A DNA stretch of 64,000 nucleotides from JAPPLB01 sp965206655. GTDB lineage: Bacteria; Acidobacteriota; Terriglobia; Bryobacterales; UBA6623. The notes beneath the pieces were generated by a model. It was not told the origin of the DNA, searched no databases, and saw nothing but the letters and a program-made list of their open reading frames with translations. Shown piece after piece: positions 54,105 to 63,833 of the stretch. The translations under genes and the position numbers were made by a program. Numbering within the stretch: position 1 is the first letter of the stretch; every line of letters starts with the position of its first letter. Location of the stretch: NCBI GenBank assembly GCA_965206655.1, contig CBDBKC010000028.1, positions 1-64,000 of the forward strand. The letters are read 5' to 3'.

Positions 54105-55770
54105 CCAGGATTTCCATTTTGGCCCTGGCACGGTGAAAGTATACACCCGCGCTGCCCCGAAGACCACGTCTTTCCGCGCTGAACCCTGCACATCACCTCC
54201 GGCGGCAGGCCCCAAAGCCCGTCCGTCCGCTCACAGACGTTGATGGAGCGGGCTGAACGGCACACCGGCCGACACTGCTCCCTGCGAAGCCTTTTCGGAG
54301 CTAAAAACTGTTGATCCTCGTCCAGGTAACGCTACCCGCTCGGCAGCGGCAGCGCCCAGATCCTGTGCAGCATGTCACCGAACAGCCGCCGGTTCAGATG
54401 CCCCTCGGCCAGCAGCAACCAGTAGTAGCGCGCGTGCTTGACCAGCCGGCCGCCGGTCTTCATCAGCCGCTGCTGCAAGCTCGTGAGCGACCAACTCTTG
54501 ATCCTGTTCGGCAGTCCGAGCCGCCGCCACAAGTTGCCCAGGTTGTAGGCCAGCACGCTGAGTTGCAGTCGCACTTCGTTGGCCCGAAAGCGATGGCACG
54601 AAAGCCGCGTCCAGTGCGTGGCCTGTTTGCCTTCTTTAATCCATTGCTCGGCCGTGCCGCGCTTGTTGTAGAAGCGCACCACCGACCGGCTTGGCAAGCT
54701 CATGTTGGTCACGATAAATCCGACCCGCGGGAACAGCTCACCGAGATGATGCTCGACCTTGGCCACGATGCGTCGCGGCTTGGACCAACTCTCCGCCTGA
54801 TAGCGGAAGCTCTTGTAGCGCACCAAGGGCTTGCGACCCGGCCTGCCCGGCGGGCGAAACAAGATGTCTTCGATCGCCAATTCCAAGCTCTTGTTGGCCG
54901 GAATGCGAATGGCGTACTGCACTCCGCGTTCCTCCGAAAACTCATAAATCTCCGGCTTGGCAAAGGCCGCATCGCCCCGGAAGGTGACCTGTTTGCCCAC
55001 AGCCTGTTGGCGCTTGATCTCGGGCAGCAGCAACTCCTTCCAGTCCTCAGCGCTGTGCACGTTGCCTGGACGCAGCTTCGCCGCCAGGCAATCCCCATGC
55101 TGGTTGAACAACAACAGCGGGTGGTAGCAGACCGACTCGAAATGGCCGTTGTAGGCGCTGCCCTCTTGCTGGCCGTGGACAGGGCTTTCGGTCGAATCCA
55201 TGTCGAGCACGACGCGCTCGGAGTCGTCTTGCGTCTCGGCTTGCGCCACCAGCTCGCGGTTCACAGCCATCAGCCCCAGCAAGTTCTCCTCGCTCGCCAG
55301 CATCTCCGTCTCGAAGCTCTGCAGTCGCGAGGTCAGTGCCCCGCCGCGATCCCAGTTCCTCTTCGAGCCGATCAAGCGAAACGTCGGGTCAGCCGACACT
55401 CGGACGGCGTCATTGAGGTCCTCGTAGCCTGCCAGCCGAGAGTAGACTGACTGCCGCAGCAGATCGGCCAGCGGGAACTTCTTGTTCAAGCCTTGCCGTG
55501 GGTCACTGAGGTGTTCGTCGATCAGCTTCCCGAGTCCGAGTCGCTCGTCCAGCTCGCGGACCAGGATCAGCCCGCCGTCGGAAGTGACACGCGATCCTTG
55601 GAAATCGACTTTCAATAAGCCGTTGAAGCTTAGCTGGAACGGTTTGTTTTCTTTTTCACCCATTGGGTGTTGATCTCCTCAGCGCCTTGAGTGCTTTCCA
55701 ACCCGCATAAATAAAGGCGTCCGAGGCCACCCGATGGTTAGCAGAATCGAAACTAAAGTGGGAATCCGGG
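54105..55770 (-). mobile_element. IS1380-family insertion sequence, copy 3 (1666 bp)
   Basis: Same ends and length as copy 2, target duplication GTAAG (54100-54104, 55771-55775). The right end is 7 bp from the PilZ ATG, so the gene's own leader now lies on the far side of the element. Confidence 0.95.
54332..55663 (-). CDS. IS1380-family transposase (copy 3, intact)
   Basis: 443 aa, same as copy 2, D156, D231 and E339 present. Its own promoter lies at the right end (55664-55770) and points away from the PilZ gene. Confidence 0.96.
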   Translation of the reverse strand: MGEKENKPFQLSFNGLLKVDFQGSRVTSDGGLILVRELDERLGLGKLIDEHLSDPRQGLNKKFPLADLLRQSVYSRLAGYEDLNDAVRVSADPTFRLIGSKRNWDRGGALTSRLQSFETEMLASEENLLGLMAVNRELVAQAETQDDSERVVLDMDSTESPVHGQQEGSAYNGHFESVCYHPLLLFNQHGDCLAAKLRPGNVHSAEDWKELLLPEIKRQQAVGKQVTFRGDAAFAKPEIYEFSEERGVQYAIRIPANKSLELAIEDILFRPPGRPGRKPLVRYKSFRYQAESWSKPRRIVAKVEHHLGELFPRVGFIVTNMSLPSRSVVRFYNKRGTAEQWIKEGKQATHWTRLSCHRFRANEVRLQLSVLAYNLGNLWRRLGLPNRIKSWSLTSLQQRLMKTGGRLVKHARYYWLLLAEGHLNRRLFGDMLHRIWALPLPSG

Positions 55771-55777
55771 GTAAGAC

Positions 55778-56104
55778 ATGCAGTCCCGGCCGCCGCGCTA
55801 CAAAATTGAGCGCCCTGTTGAATTTCGCGTGCTCAACGGGGGCAGGCCCTCAGAGGGCCAAGGTCGCACAGTGAATATCTCACCTGGGGGGCTGCTTTTC
55901 CAGACCGAAAACCTCCCTAGCGTCGGCGACAGGATCGAGTGCATGATCGCGATGGGGCCGGGACTTGTCGACGAGAAAGAGGCTATCAACCTCCAAGTTC
56001 AGGGCATTACCCTTCGGAACATGGGCGGCAAGGTCGCGGTCGCAATTAAGAAATATAGCCTCAGCGCGGCTCCGCCTCCGAAGCCGTCCGATTCATCGGC
56101 GTAG
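55778..56104 (+). CDS. PilZ-domain protein (c-di-GMP effector)
   Basis: A 108-aa single PilZ domain with the c-di-GMP binding arms: arginines in RPPRYKIERPVEF and the NISPGGLLF motif (D/NxSxxG). Binds c-di-GMP and likely controls motility, secretion or polysaccharide output. IS1380 copy 3 ends just upstream; the new leader GGGGTAAGAC may serve as a ribosome binding site, but the promoter must be new or lost. The original leader can be rebuilt as AAGGTGAACAATGTAAGAC. Confidence 0.92.
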   Translation: MQSRPPRYKIERPVEFRVLNGGRPSEGQGRTVNISPGGLLFQTENLPSVGDRIECMIAMGPGLVDEKEAINLQVQGITLRNMGGKVAVAIKKYSLSAAPPPKPSDSSA

Positions 56105-56262
56105 ACTGTTGTGGAGGGCTGTAGCCTTCTTGAAGGTCCGGCTGGAGGCGTCTTTTCCCGGTGCCGATGAGCAACAGATGCGGAACGGCCCATCCCGCGC
56201 TCCGCATCATCGTTATCATTCCCGAATCGCTATCCTTCGATCATGTTCGACTGTAGACCCAT

Positions 56263-56997
56263 ATGAGACTCGCAAATAAGATCGCCATCGTTACCGGCGC
56301 CGGTAGTGGAATCGGTCAGGCCATCGCCGAGACGTTCGCACTGGAGGGCGCGGAAGTCCTTAGCGTAGGTAGAACCCTCGCAAAACTCGAGAACGCCAAG
56401 AGTCAGTCCGGTGGCGGCGCCGACCGTATTCATCCCCATGCGATGGATGTTTCGGACCAGGCGGCTGTCGCTCGCCTCGTGCGCTCAGCGGCTACGGAAT
56501 TCGGCAAGATCGACATCCTGGTTAACAATGCCGGGACCAATGTCCCCGAACGTGCTCTGGAAGTACTATCAACCGAGGACTTCGACAAGATGGTACGCAT
56601 CAACCTGAGCGGACCGTTTTATCTAGTACATGAAGTACTACCTCTGATGAGAAACCGCCGCGACGGGCTCATCATTAACGTTTCGTCCGTGGCCGGCGTA
56701 CGTGCCAGCACGGTGGGCGGTGCGGGGTACAGCGCTTCGAAGTTCGGCCTGTCGGGTCTGAGCAAGACGATCGGCATGGAGGAGGGCAAGAACGGCATTC
56801 GCTCCTGCCTGATCTGTCCGGGCGAAGTGAACACCCCTATCCTTGAGAACCGTCCTGTCGTGCCGGACGCGGCCCGTCGAGCCGCGATGCTACAGCCCGA
56901 GGACCTCGCTCAAGCGGCGTTGCTCGTCGCGACAATGCATCCGCGAGCCACGATCCCCGAGATGATTATTTCGCCGACGATACAGGAGTTCAATTAG
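56263..56997 (+). CDS. Short-chain dehydrogenase/reductase
   Basis: A 244-aa classical SDR, NAD(P)-dependent: cofactor motif VTGAGSGIGQA, NNAG, catalytic serine in INVSSVAG, and YSASK. Substrate unknown; oxidoreductase of hydroxyl/keto groups. Preceded by 158 bp of spacer after the PilZ gene, convergent with the FkbM gene. Confidence 0.94.
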   Translation: MRLANKIAIVTGAGSGIGQAIAETFALEGAEVLSVGRTLAKLENAKSQSGGGADRIHPHAMDVSDQAAVARLVRSAATEFGKIDILVNNAGTNVPERALEVLSTEDFDKMVRINLSGPFYLVHEVLPLMRNRRDGLIINVSSVAGVRASTVGGAGYSASKFGLSGLSKTIGMEEGKNGIRSCLICPGEVNTPILENRPVVPDAARRAAMLQPEDLAQAALLVATMHPRATIPEMIISPTIQEFN

Positions 56998-57553
56998 CCG
57001 GCGCGAAGGAAGCTAGTGGCTACCTACCGGTAGAACATCACATGCGGCACTAGGTGGTCTCGTTTATATTGGTCCAGTTGACAGGGACCGCACACAGATT
57101 CGTAATCCGGCTCAGCTCGTTTGAGAATTTCGGGAGCACGCGTCCAACCCATGCTCCCCTGGTGCGAGTCCACCATCACCATCGGCCGATGAGAGCGAAG
57201 CACCTCCGCCGCGCCCTCCAAGACTTCCGCCTCCGCCCCCTCGACATCGATCTTCACGTAATCCACTGACTCCAGACCTAGTTCTGCCACTATTTCGTCG
57301 AGAGGTCGGGCCGCTACTTCCAGAGTTCCCGGGCCTGAACCGCCCATAAGACTATTCCACGCCGACGACTCGCCGAGGTGGAACGTAAGCGTCTCGCGCT
57401 TGTTCCAGGCCGCCTCCTCGACGAGCACCACCCGCCCCGCCGTGATCTCTTTGCTGAAGTTACGACGCAAGCACTCGACATTAGAGGGGTCGGGCTCCAC
57501 AGCGACAACTTTCGCAGCTCCAAGATCGAGGGCTTTCGCTGTAAAAACACCTA

Positions 57554-58590
57554 AGTGGGGTATCCACTTGACTCAGGTGACCCCAAGATGTAGTATGCGG
57601 CCTCGTGGAGGATTACCCGCGCGATCTGCTCGAGTTCGAGGCGCGCTTCGCCACCGAAGAGGCCTGTCGCGGACTATCTGGTCGCGCTGCGCTGGCGGGA
57701 CGGGTTCCGTTGCCCCAACTGTGGGCTTGAGCGAGCTTGGCCGGTGCGCAAAGTATGGTTCGAATGTGCTGCCTGCGGTCGCCAAACGTCCGTCACGGCC
57801 GGTACGATCTTTCAGGACACACGCAAGCCGTTGCGGCTTTGGTTCCGAGCAATGTGGCACGTCGTCTCGCAGAAGAACGGAGTCAGCGCCTTGGGTTTGC
57901 AACGCGTTCTGGGACTGGGCAGCTACCAAACCGCCTGGGCTTGGATGCACAAGCTGCGGCGGGCGATGGTGCGGCCGGGGCGCGAGCGTTTGACGGGCGT
58001 CGTCGAGGTGGATGAGACCTACTGGGGCGCGGAGGAGGAGGGCGTTCGCGGCCGCCAGATCGAGCGTAAAGGATTGATTGCAGTAGCCGCGCGGAGGAGA
58101 GAGGCAGCGGGCTGGGGCGGATCCGTATGCAGCGCCTGCGCAACGCCTCGGCGGCCAGCTTGATGCCCTTCGTGGAGGAGTCGATCGAGCCAGGCAGCGT
58201 GGTTCGCACCGATGGCTGGCTGGGCTACGAGCCACTCGAGAAGAAGGGCTATCGGCACCACATCGTCTTCCTCAAGGGTCGCCGCGAGCAGGCGTCGGAA
58301 TTGCTTCCGCTGGTGCACAAAGCGATCTCGCTGCTCAAGCGCTGGTTGCTGGGTACGCATCAAGGGGCGGTCAGCCACGAGCATTTGGACTACTATCTGG
58401 ACGAATTCGTCTTCCGGTTCAACCGGCGCAGCTCACGTAGCCGGGGCAAGCTGTTCTACAGGCTGGTTCAGCAAGCGGTCGCTGTGGAGCCGACGCCGTA
58501 TCGCTCGATCATCGCCCACTGGGACGCCGAGCCGTTCTGAACCCCAAACACAAGATGTTGGGGTCACCTGAGTCAAGTGGATACCCCACC
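57554..58590 (+). mobile_element. IS1595-family insertion sequence (1037 bp)
   Basis: Inverted repeats of about 31 bp (starting GTGGGGTATCCACTTGAC on the left and mirrored on the right) flank a transposase reading frame. 8-bp target duplication AACACCTA at 57546-57553 and 58591-58598, as expected for IS1595. The ends are fresh although the transposase is frameshifted. Confidence 0.93.
57605..58540 (+). pseudogene. IS1595-family transposase with two frameshifts
   Basis: Three collinear pieces. 57605 onward (EDYPRDLLEFEARFATEEACR) is followed after a +1 shift near 57671 by DYLVALRWRDGFRCPNCG, with a zinc ribbon CPNC/CAAC and VEVDETYWGAEEEG. After a -1 shift near 58090 it continues to MQRLRNASAASLMPFVEES, VVRTDGWLGYEPL and EHLDYYLDEFVFRFNRRSS. 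The DDE-type residues (D in VEVDE, D in RTDGW, E in the final helix) are all present, so only the frame is broken. The two shifts cancel, so assembly error remains possible. Confidence 0.85.
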
Positions 58591-59174
58591 AACACCTATA
58601 TGTGCCCCGATATCGAGCACTACATCGCCCTGCTGGACACTTTCCGAGGGATTCGTCTCCGTCAACCACTCGTGCTCCGCAAACAGATGCCCCATGCTGT
58701 CGGCGGGGAGACGGTCTATCCGGATCCCAAAAGTTCTGCCGTGATACTTGATTCGCCGCAGCCCACTATCTTCGCCGGGCACCCCGTCGATGGAGGACCG
58801 CGCCTCTGCGGCGATCGTTGCGAACCGCTCTAGATCGGGCAGAAATCGAATAATACGCGCCCAAGGACACAGTTCGGCCTTCCCTGCCATCTTGGCCCAA
58901 GCCGCCCAGCCGGTTTGCAAAACAAACGGCAAGACATAGAGGTACAACAGAATTCCCACAGCGATCGAAGTCGCTAGCTTCAAGAAGCGGCTCATAGTCA
59001 ATAGGTTCGTAACGAAAGGGGATTTCATCCTAACGCGTCGGGATGACCAAATCGTACCCGATGTGTTCCCAAGGCCTCCACAGTCGTTCTCCTGCTTCGT
59101 TTTGCGGGGCCGGCGCAAACCTCAGCTCGCAAGGATCGCCTATAATCGCCTTGCGCCCCGAGTCAAGCTCCCTA

Positions 59175-61958
59175 ATGAACCGTGTTACGCCGTTGTACCG
59201 TCGCTCAATTCCAGTCTTCCTGTTCGTTTTCCTCACTCGACTCAGCGCCCCCGCACAGACCTTTACCGACGATACTTTTGACGACTTCGCCGCCGGGAAA
59301 CTCGACGCGGCCGGTCAGAACATTTACGTAAGCCGCGACGGGGCCGTTCGCACGATTCATCGCTTTGATCTCAACGAAGACGGATTCATCGACCTGCTTT
59401 TTAACAATACCCACGACCGCCGATCATTCATCGCCGCGACCGTTGCCTCATTGACGTCGGACGGTCAATTGAGGCAGGCAGCCATCCCCGTTGAGGGCAG
59501 CCGTCAGACAGCGATCGCCGACCTAAACCGAGACGGATATCTCGATCTCGTATTCTGTCCCAACGCTTCCGGGGTTCAGACCCCACGGCGCTTTCTCACG
59601 GTGGTCTACGGAGGCCCCGACGGCTGGCCGACCCAGCGCACAACAGGCCTGTTGCCGGTACATGACGCCAAGAAAGTCGTTGTCACGGACCTCAATGACG
59701 ATCAGTGGCCCGACATCATCACACTCAACTCCCCGGCTTGGCACACCGATCAGCCTCGCGGCGGCCCTATCATCCGGATGTTCTGGGGCAGTGAACACGG
59801 TTTCCTGTTGACGCGCCGCCGCGACATCCAGATCAAAGACACGCTCGACCTGGCAACCGCGGACCTTGATCAAGATGGGACCGGTGATCTCGCGATCCTT
59901 ACCGCGCAACGCCGGATCATCATCCTCTGGGGCGGTCAGCCGCAAGGAATCAACGGGCGCTTTTCGCGAGGATACCTCAACCTTCCCGGCACCGGAGCGA
60001 CGGTCTTAGCGGCCGCGGACGCCACAGGTGACGGCCTGCCCGACCTTGTTGTCGCCACAGGAGAAGGTCCCGCGTACGTCTTCCAAAGGGATGGGGCCCG
60101 CGACACCTCGACCGCCCAAACCGTTGCGGCGTTTCCGGCCTCGCAGCTATCGGTCGGCGATCTGGATGGCGACAGCCGGCCCGAACTCGTCTTCACCCAC
60201 TTTCAGCAGAATCGCGCCGGTGGCGGAGAAGCTTCGGGGGCCGCGGAGCAGGCGGGCGACGCTGTCCATATTCTCTGGGGAAGCGACCTTTGGGACCGCA
60301 GCCGGTCAACTGCGTTGGATGTTTCTTACGCAACAGCGACCGCCATCGGCGATCTGGACAACGACGGTACGGCCGACCTCGCGATCGCTGTTCACCAGAA
60401 CGATGAAGCCTACCTCACGGAATCCGCGATCTTGCTCGGCCAGGGTAGCCGCGAATTTAGAGCGATCGCCGGCCCGTCTACCGAAGGAGCCACTCACGTT
60501 GTCATCACTCGTCCGACAAGCCGCCATCCCGCACGAGCGATCTTTGCAAACAGCCTGGGCGGAACCGTGGGAGAACGCATTGATTCGCAGCTCTTTTGGG
60601 GTTCGGCCGAAGGATTCAGCGAAACGAACCAGTGGACGTTCGCTATGCGTAGCGGCTACGAACACAGCGCAGCCGACCTCAACAATGACGGCTTTGTCGA
60701 CCTGCTTGCGCTCAATTCAGGCCACGCAGGCGCGGCGGCCGCCGGCGATCCGACGCTGGGCGCAAACATTTTCTGGGGCGCCACAGGGGGATTCGACCCA
60801 GCGACGCGCAGAACCGTTCTCAAGGAACCCGATCTCGGTTCCAGTAATATCGCCGACCTCGACCGTGACGGCTACCTTGACGTCGCGCTGGGAGCGTTCG
60901 ACCCTGAACGGCCTCTTGTCATCTACTATGGTTCCGCGCAAGGGTATTCAGCCGAGAGGCGCACTGAGATTCCCTCGCAAGGGCGCTCCACCGAAGGTGT
61001 GATCGCCGACTTCAACCAGGATGACTGGCTCGATCTCGCAGTCAGTTCGTTCACCCACCACAGGGTGCGCGTGTTTTGGGGCGGCCCGGAAGGGTTCGCC
61101 GATTCTCGTCAGGCGCGCATCGACGCGCCGTATCCGATCGGACTCGAAACCGCCGACCTGAACGCTGATGGTCGCCTGGACCTCGTCGTCGGCAGCTATC
61201 AGGACCCGCTCGAACACCACCACGACACCGGCATGCAGATTTTCTGGGGCGCAAAAGAGGGCTTCAAGTCGGCGAATTCCCAGTGGCTCCCCGGCTTTAC
61301 GCCTATTAGTCCGGTCGTCGCGGACTTCGATGCCGATGGCTTCCTCGATATCTTCGCTCCGCATTACCACTCGGACCTCACACGCGAGCTGCTGCCCAAC
61401 TACATCTATTGGGGATCGGCAAATGGTTTCGCTCCCCGGCGGCGTGCCGCGCTCATTTGTGACTCCGCCCACGACGGCTTGGCGGCGGACTTTGATCGTG
61501 ACGGCGACCTCGACCTCGCCGTTGCCTGCCACACCAGCGACGGCGACCATACGACACATTCGAAGGTCTTCTACAACGGCGGCAGGCGCTTCGAAAGTCC
61601 GAAAGTGCAGAAACTCCTCACACATGGCCCGCACTGGATGCAGTCACAAGACATGGGCCACATCGCGCACCGGCGCTGGGAGCAGACATACGAATCGTCC
61701 GTCTTTGGGTGGGAAAGCACAGCATCGCAAGCTCGTCTCAGCTACAAAGCTGAGATCGCGGAGGGCACTCAGCTCCTGTTCGAAGTGCGTTCGGCCCCCG
61801 ATCGAGCAAGACTTTCCCAGGCCGACTGGCGAGCCCTCGACACGGATACAGCCACGCTGAGCGACGTCGATCGCGTTCTCCAATATCGCGCGAGATTCAA
61901 GTCCGACAACGGAGACCGCTACCCGGTCCTCCACCGCGTGGAGATTGGGGTCGAATAG
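59175..61958 (+). CDS. Secreted FG-GAP/VCBS repeat protein
   Basis: A 927-aa exported protein (signal MNRVTPLYRRSIPVFLFVFL to SAPAQ). It consists of about thirteen FG-GAP/VCBS repeats carrying calcium-loop motifs of type DxNxDGxxDL, for example DLNEDGFIDLLF, DLNRDGYLDLVF, DLDNDGTADLAI, DLNNDGFVDLLA, DFDADGFLDIFA and DFDRDGDLDLAV. These build a seven- or eight-bladed integrin-alpha-like propeller or two. A C-terminal non-repeat region follows (about residues 830-927, TQLLFEVRSAPDRARLSQ). Likely cell-surface or extracellular, Ca-dependent binding. Divergent from the FkbM gene. Confidence 0.9.
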   Translation: MNRVTPLYRRSIPVFLFVFLTRLSAPAQTFTDDTFDDFAAGKLDAAGQNIYVSRDGAVRTIHRFDLNEDGFIDLLFNNTHDRRSFIAATVASLTSDGQLRQAAIPVEGSRQTAIADLNRDGYLDLVFCPNASGVQTPRRFLTVVYGGPDGWPTQRTTGLLPVHDAKKVVVTDLNDDQWPDIITLNSPAWHTDQPRGGPIIRMFWGSEHGFLLTRRRDIQIKDTLDLATADLDQDGTGDLAILTAQRRIIILWGGQPQGINGRFSRGYLNLPGTGATVLAAADATGDGLPDLVVATGEGPAYVFQRDGARDTSTAQTVAAFPASQLSVGDLDGDSRPELVFTHFQQNRAGGGEASGAAEQAGDAVHILWGSDLWDRSRSTALDVSYATATAIGDLDNDGTADLAIAVHQNDEAYLTESAILLGQGSREFRAIAGPSTEGATHVVITRPTSRHPARAIFANSLGGTVGERIDSQLFWGSAEGFSETNQWTFAMRSGYEHSAADLNNDGFVDLLALNSGHAGAAAAGDPTLGANIFWGATGGFDPATRRTVLKEPDLGSSNIADLDRDGYLDVALGAFDPERPLVIYYGSAQGYSAERRTEIPSQGRSTEGVIADFNQDDWLDLAVSSFTHHRVRVFWGGPEGFADSRQARIDAPYPIGLETADLNADGRLDLVVGSYQDPLEHHHDTGMQIFWGAKEGFKSANSQWLPGFTPISPVVADFDADGFLDIFAPHYHSDLTRELLPNYIYWGSANGFAPRRRAALICDSAHDGLAADFDRDGDLDLAVACHTSDGDHTTHSKVFYNGGRRFESPKVQKLLTHGPHWMQSQDMGHIAHRRWEQTYESSVFGWESTASQARLSYKAEIAEGTQLLFEVRSAPDRARLSQADWRALDTDTATLSDVDRVLQYRARFKSDNGDRYPVLHRVEIGVE

Positions 61959-62028
61959 CAAGCCGACGCAGCCGGCTGCTCCGCCTTCTTCCAACACCAG
62001 GGCCGACGCTCCCCTACAATGGAACGCC

Positions 62029-62826
62029 ATGCGCCTACCTTTTGTTGAACGCCTCCACCAGGAATCGAATCTGATCGGCTCGTGGTGCTCTTTCTCGAGC
62101 TACGCATCCGCCGAAGTGATGACACATCTCGGGGCCGATTTTCTCGTGCTCGACATGCAACACGCCGAAATACAGCAATCCGACTTCCCAGCCCTGCTAG
62201 GCGCGTTTCAGGGATCGGCCGTGACACCCGTGGTTCGTGCGCCTCAGAACGACTACCACAGCATCAACTGGCTTTTCGATCAGGGGGTCGATGCGGTGCT
62301 CGTACCGATGGTGAATTCACCTGACGACGCCCGGCGGGCCGTTGAAGCGGCCAAGTTTCCACCTGTCGGAAAGCGCAGCTTCGGCCCCTACCGTGCCGCA
62401 CGCTACAGCTTTGAAGCGGAGAGCTACATGCGCGACGCCGACCGCCGCGCGACCCTCATCATTCAGATCGAAAGCGAGTCGGCCGTGGAGCAGATCGACG
62501 AAATCCTGGCGCTGCCGGGCATCGACGCCGTATTCGTGGGACCCAATGACGTGGCCTTCTCGATGCTGAAACAAGGAGAATCGCTGCTCGGACCCACAGC
62601 CGCTTCAGGCGGCGCCGACTCATGGACGACCTTCGCCCGCACACCCGAAGTGCTTACTCTTTGCGAACGAGTCCTCGAGGCGGCACGGGAGAAAGACCTA
62701 CCATTCGGAATGACATCGGGCTCCATCGACGAGGTCCGCGAGTGGAACGCCAAGGGAGCGAAATTCATGACGCTCGGAAGCGACTTCTTGTTCATGCGCG
62801 CCGGAGCCCAGCAGATACTGGGCTGA
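62029..62826 (+). CDS. HpcH/HpaI-family class II aldolase
   Basis: A 265-aa metal-dependent aldolase that splits 2-keto-3-deoxy or hydroxy-diacids to pyruvate plus aldehyde. Conserved sites: catalytic His in LDMQHAEIQ, arginine RAPQND, GKRSFGP, IIQIESESAVEQ (metal Glu), VGPNDVAFSM (metal Asp). Family length. ATG 62029 is preferred, after a GGAACGCC leader, over upstream in-frame codons. Possible partner of the enolase-superfamily enzyme in sugar-acid breakdown, though not linked. Confidence 0.92.
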   Translation: MRLPFVERLHQESNLIGSWCSFSSYASAEVMTHLGADFLVLDMQHAEIQQSDFPALLGAFQGSAVTPVVRAPQNDYHSINWLFDQGVDAVLVPMVNSPDDARRAVEAAKFPPVGKRSFGPYRAARYSFEAESYMRDADRRATLIIQIESESAVEQIDEILALPGIDAVFVGPNDVAFSMLKQGESLLGPTAASGGADSWTTFARTPEVLTLCERVLEAAREKDLPFGMTSGSIDEVREWNAKGAKFMTLGSDFLFMRAGAQQILG

Positions 62827-62835
62827 AGCGCTCCA

Positions 62836-63285
62836 TCACACCCTGTCGTAGTCGCCCTGCCAGTCTTTCACCATCTGCTTGATGGTCTTGCGGTCTTCAA
62901 TGTTCTTCGATGTCACTTCGCGAACCAGATCCGGCAGCTCCGCGTCCGATGCGAACCGCAGCGCGATCAACTGAGGAATCGTTAGGCTCGCGATCACGCC
63001 CTGTAAGTCATCGGGCAGCACCCCCTGCAAGCGAAGACGCATCTCCAGCCGAATGATGCGGTCCTGCAGCTTCGTCGAATACCCCCGCGCCACGACAAAA
63101 CCGCAGAGCGCTCCGGTGCCTATTAAGAGCGCCCCTGTCCCGACCAGGCACGCCCCGGCGGTCGAGGCCACCTTGAACAATCCAACCACGACGCAGATAA
63201 TGCCCACGAAGATCTGAAGCGCGGCAACGACCAACCCTTTCGGCGTCATCGTGTGATTTTCAAAGTTCTGTGTTTGGTTCGGCAT
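62836..63285 (-). CDS. DUF6526-family membrane protein
   Basis: A 149-aa protein with two membrane helices (about residues 18-37 and 43-65, VVAALQIFVGIICVVVGLF and VGTGALLIGTGALCGFVVA), then a cytoplasmic helical region with RLEMRLRLQ, LTIPQLIALRFASDAELPDLV and DRKTIKQMVKDW, characteristic of DUF6526. Function unknown, widely present in Acidobacteriota and Bacteroidota. AAGGAAAG upstream supports the ATG. Confidence 0.85.
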   Translation of the reverse strand: MPNQTQNFENHTMTPKGLVVAALQIFVGIICVVVGLFKVASTAGACLVGTGALLIGTGALCGFVVARGYSTKLQDRIIRLEMRLRLQGVLPDDLQGVIASLTIPQLIALRFASDAELPDLVREVTSKNIEDRKTIKQMVKDWQGDYDRV

Positions 63286-63389
63286 GTGTTCTTTCCTTGG
63301 GCTGTTTTAAGAAGGGACGATTCTAGCAGACTGGGGGCCGCAGACGGACGTAAACGGTTTCCGGCGCGGCCGCTGCCTCGGGTACGACG

Positions 63390-63809
63390 TCAGGAAACGA
63401 CGGTGTCCACGACGTGCGGTCCCGCTCCGAGCGTTTTGCGAACCGGGCAGCGAGTCGCGATATAGGCTAAACGTTCGCGCTGCTGCTCATCCAGATCGCC
63501 TTCAAGCCGCAACCGAACCTCGATTCGCTCGACCAGCCCATCCGTCTGTTCGCAGTCCTCGCAATCCTTGGCGTGCATCCGGTTGTGAGAAAGCTCAATA
63601 TCTATTTTCTCCAGGGCCCACCGCTTGCGCCGCGCGTAGAGTTGGAGCGTCATCGCGGTACAACTACCCAATGCCGCCAGCAGTAGTTCGTACGGATCCG
63701 GGCCCAAACCATCACCGACCCCCTGGGGCTCGTCCGCTAGAACAGCGTGTTCACCGGATCGAATCAGAACCTGTAGGTTCTCGACACTTGTTGCACGTAC
63801 TTTCGCCAT
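63390..63809 (-). CDS. OsmC/Ohr-family peroxiredoxin-like protein
   Basis: A 139-aa OsmC-like protein that reduces organic hydroperoxides with two redox cysteines, here in GSCTAMTLQLYARR and ATRCPVRKTL. N-terminal VLADEPQGVGDGLGPDPYELLLAALGS is the family signature. CEDCEQ adds two further cysteines in a loop. Single gene; role in oxidative-stress defence. Confidence 0.93.
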   Translation of the reverse strand: MAKVRATSVENLQVLIRSGEHAVLADEPQGVGDGLGPDPYELLLAALGSCTAMTLQLYARRKRWALEKIDIELSHNRMHAKDCEDCEQTDGLVERIEVRLRLEGDLDEQQRERLAYIATRCPVRKTLGAGPHVVDTVVS

Positions 63810-63833
63810 GATCTCCGGCTCCTCCGTCCGAGC

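Larger units (their letters stand above)
57024..59028 (-). pseudogene. Membrane-anchored FkbM-family methyltransferase, split by IS1595-type element
   Basis: Removing 1045 bp (element plus one 8-bp target copy) restores a 319-aa protein. An N-terminal membrane segment (LATSIAVGILLYLYVLPFVL) is followed by the FkbM methyltransferase: VVLDIGAHIGVFTAKALDLGAAKVVAVEPDPSNVECL (joined across the insertion at the glycine motif), VDYVKIDVEGAEAEVLEGA and a C-terminal region ending HVMFYR. FkbM enzymes O-methylate polysaccharides or natural products. The insertion cuts the SAM-binding loop itself, so both halves are inactive. ATG 58995 is an alternative start. Confidence 0.88.
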
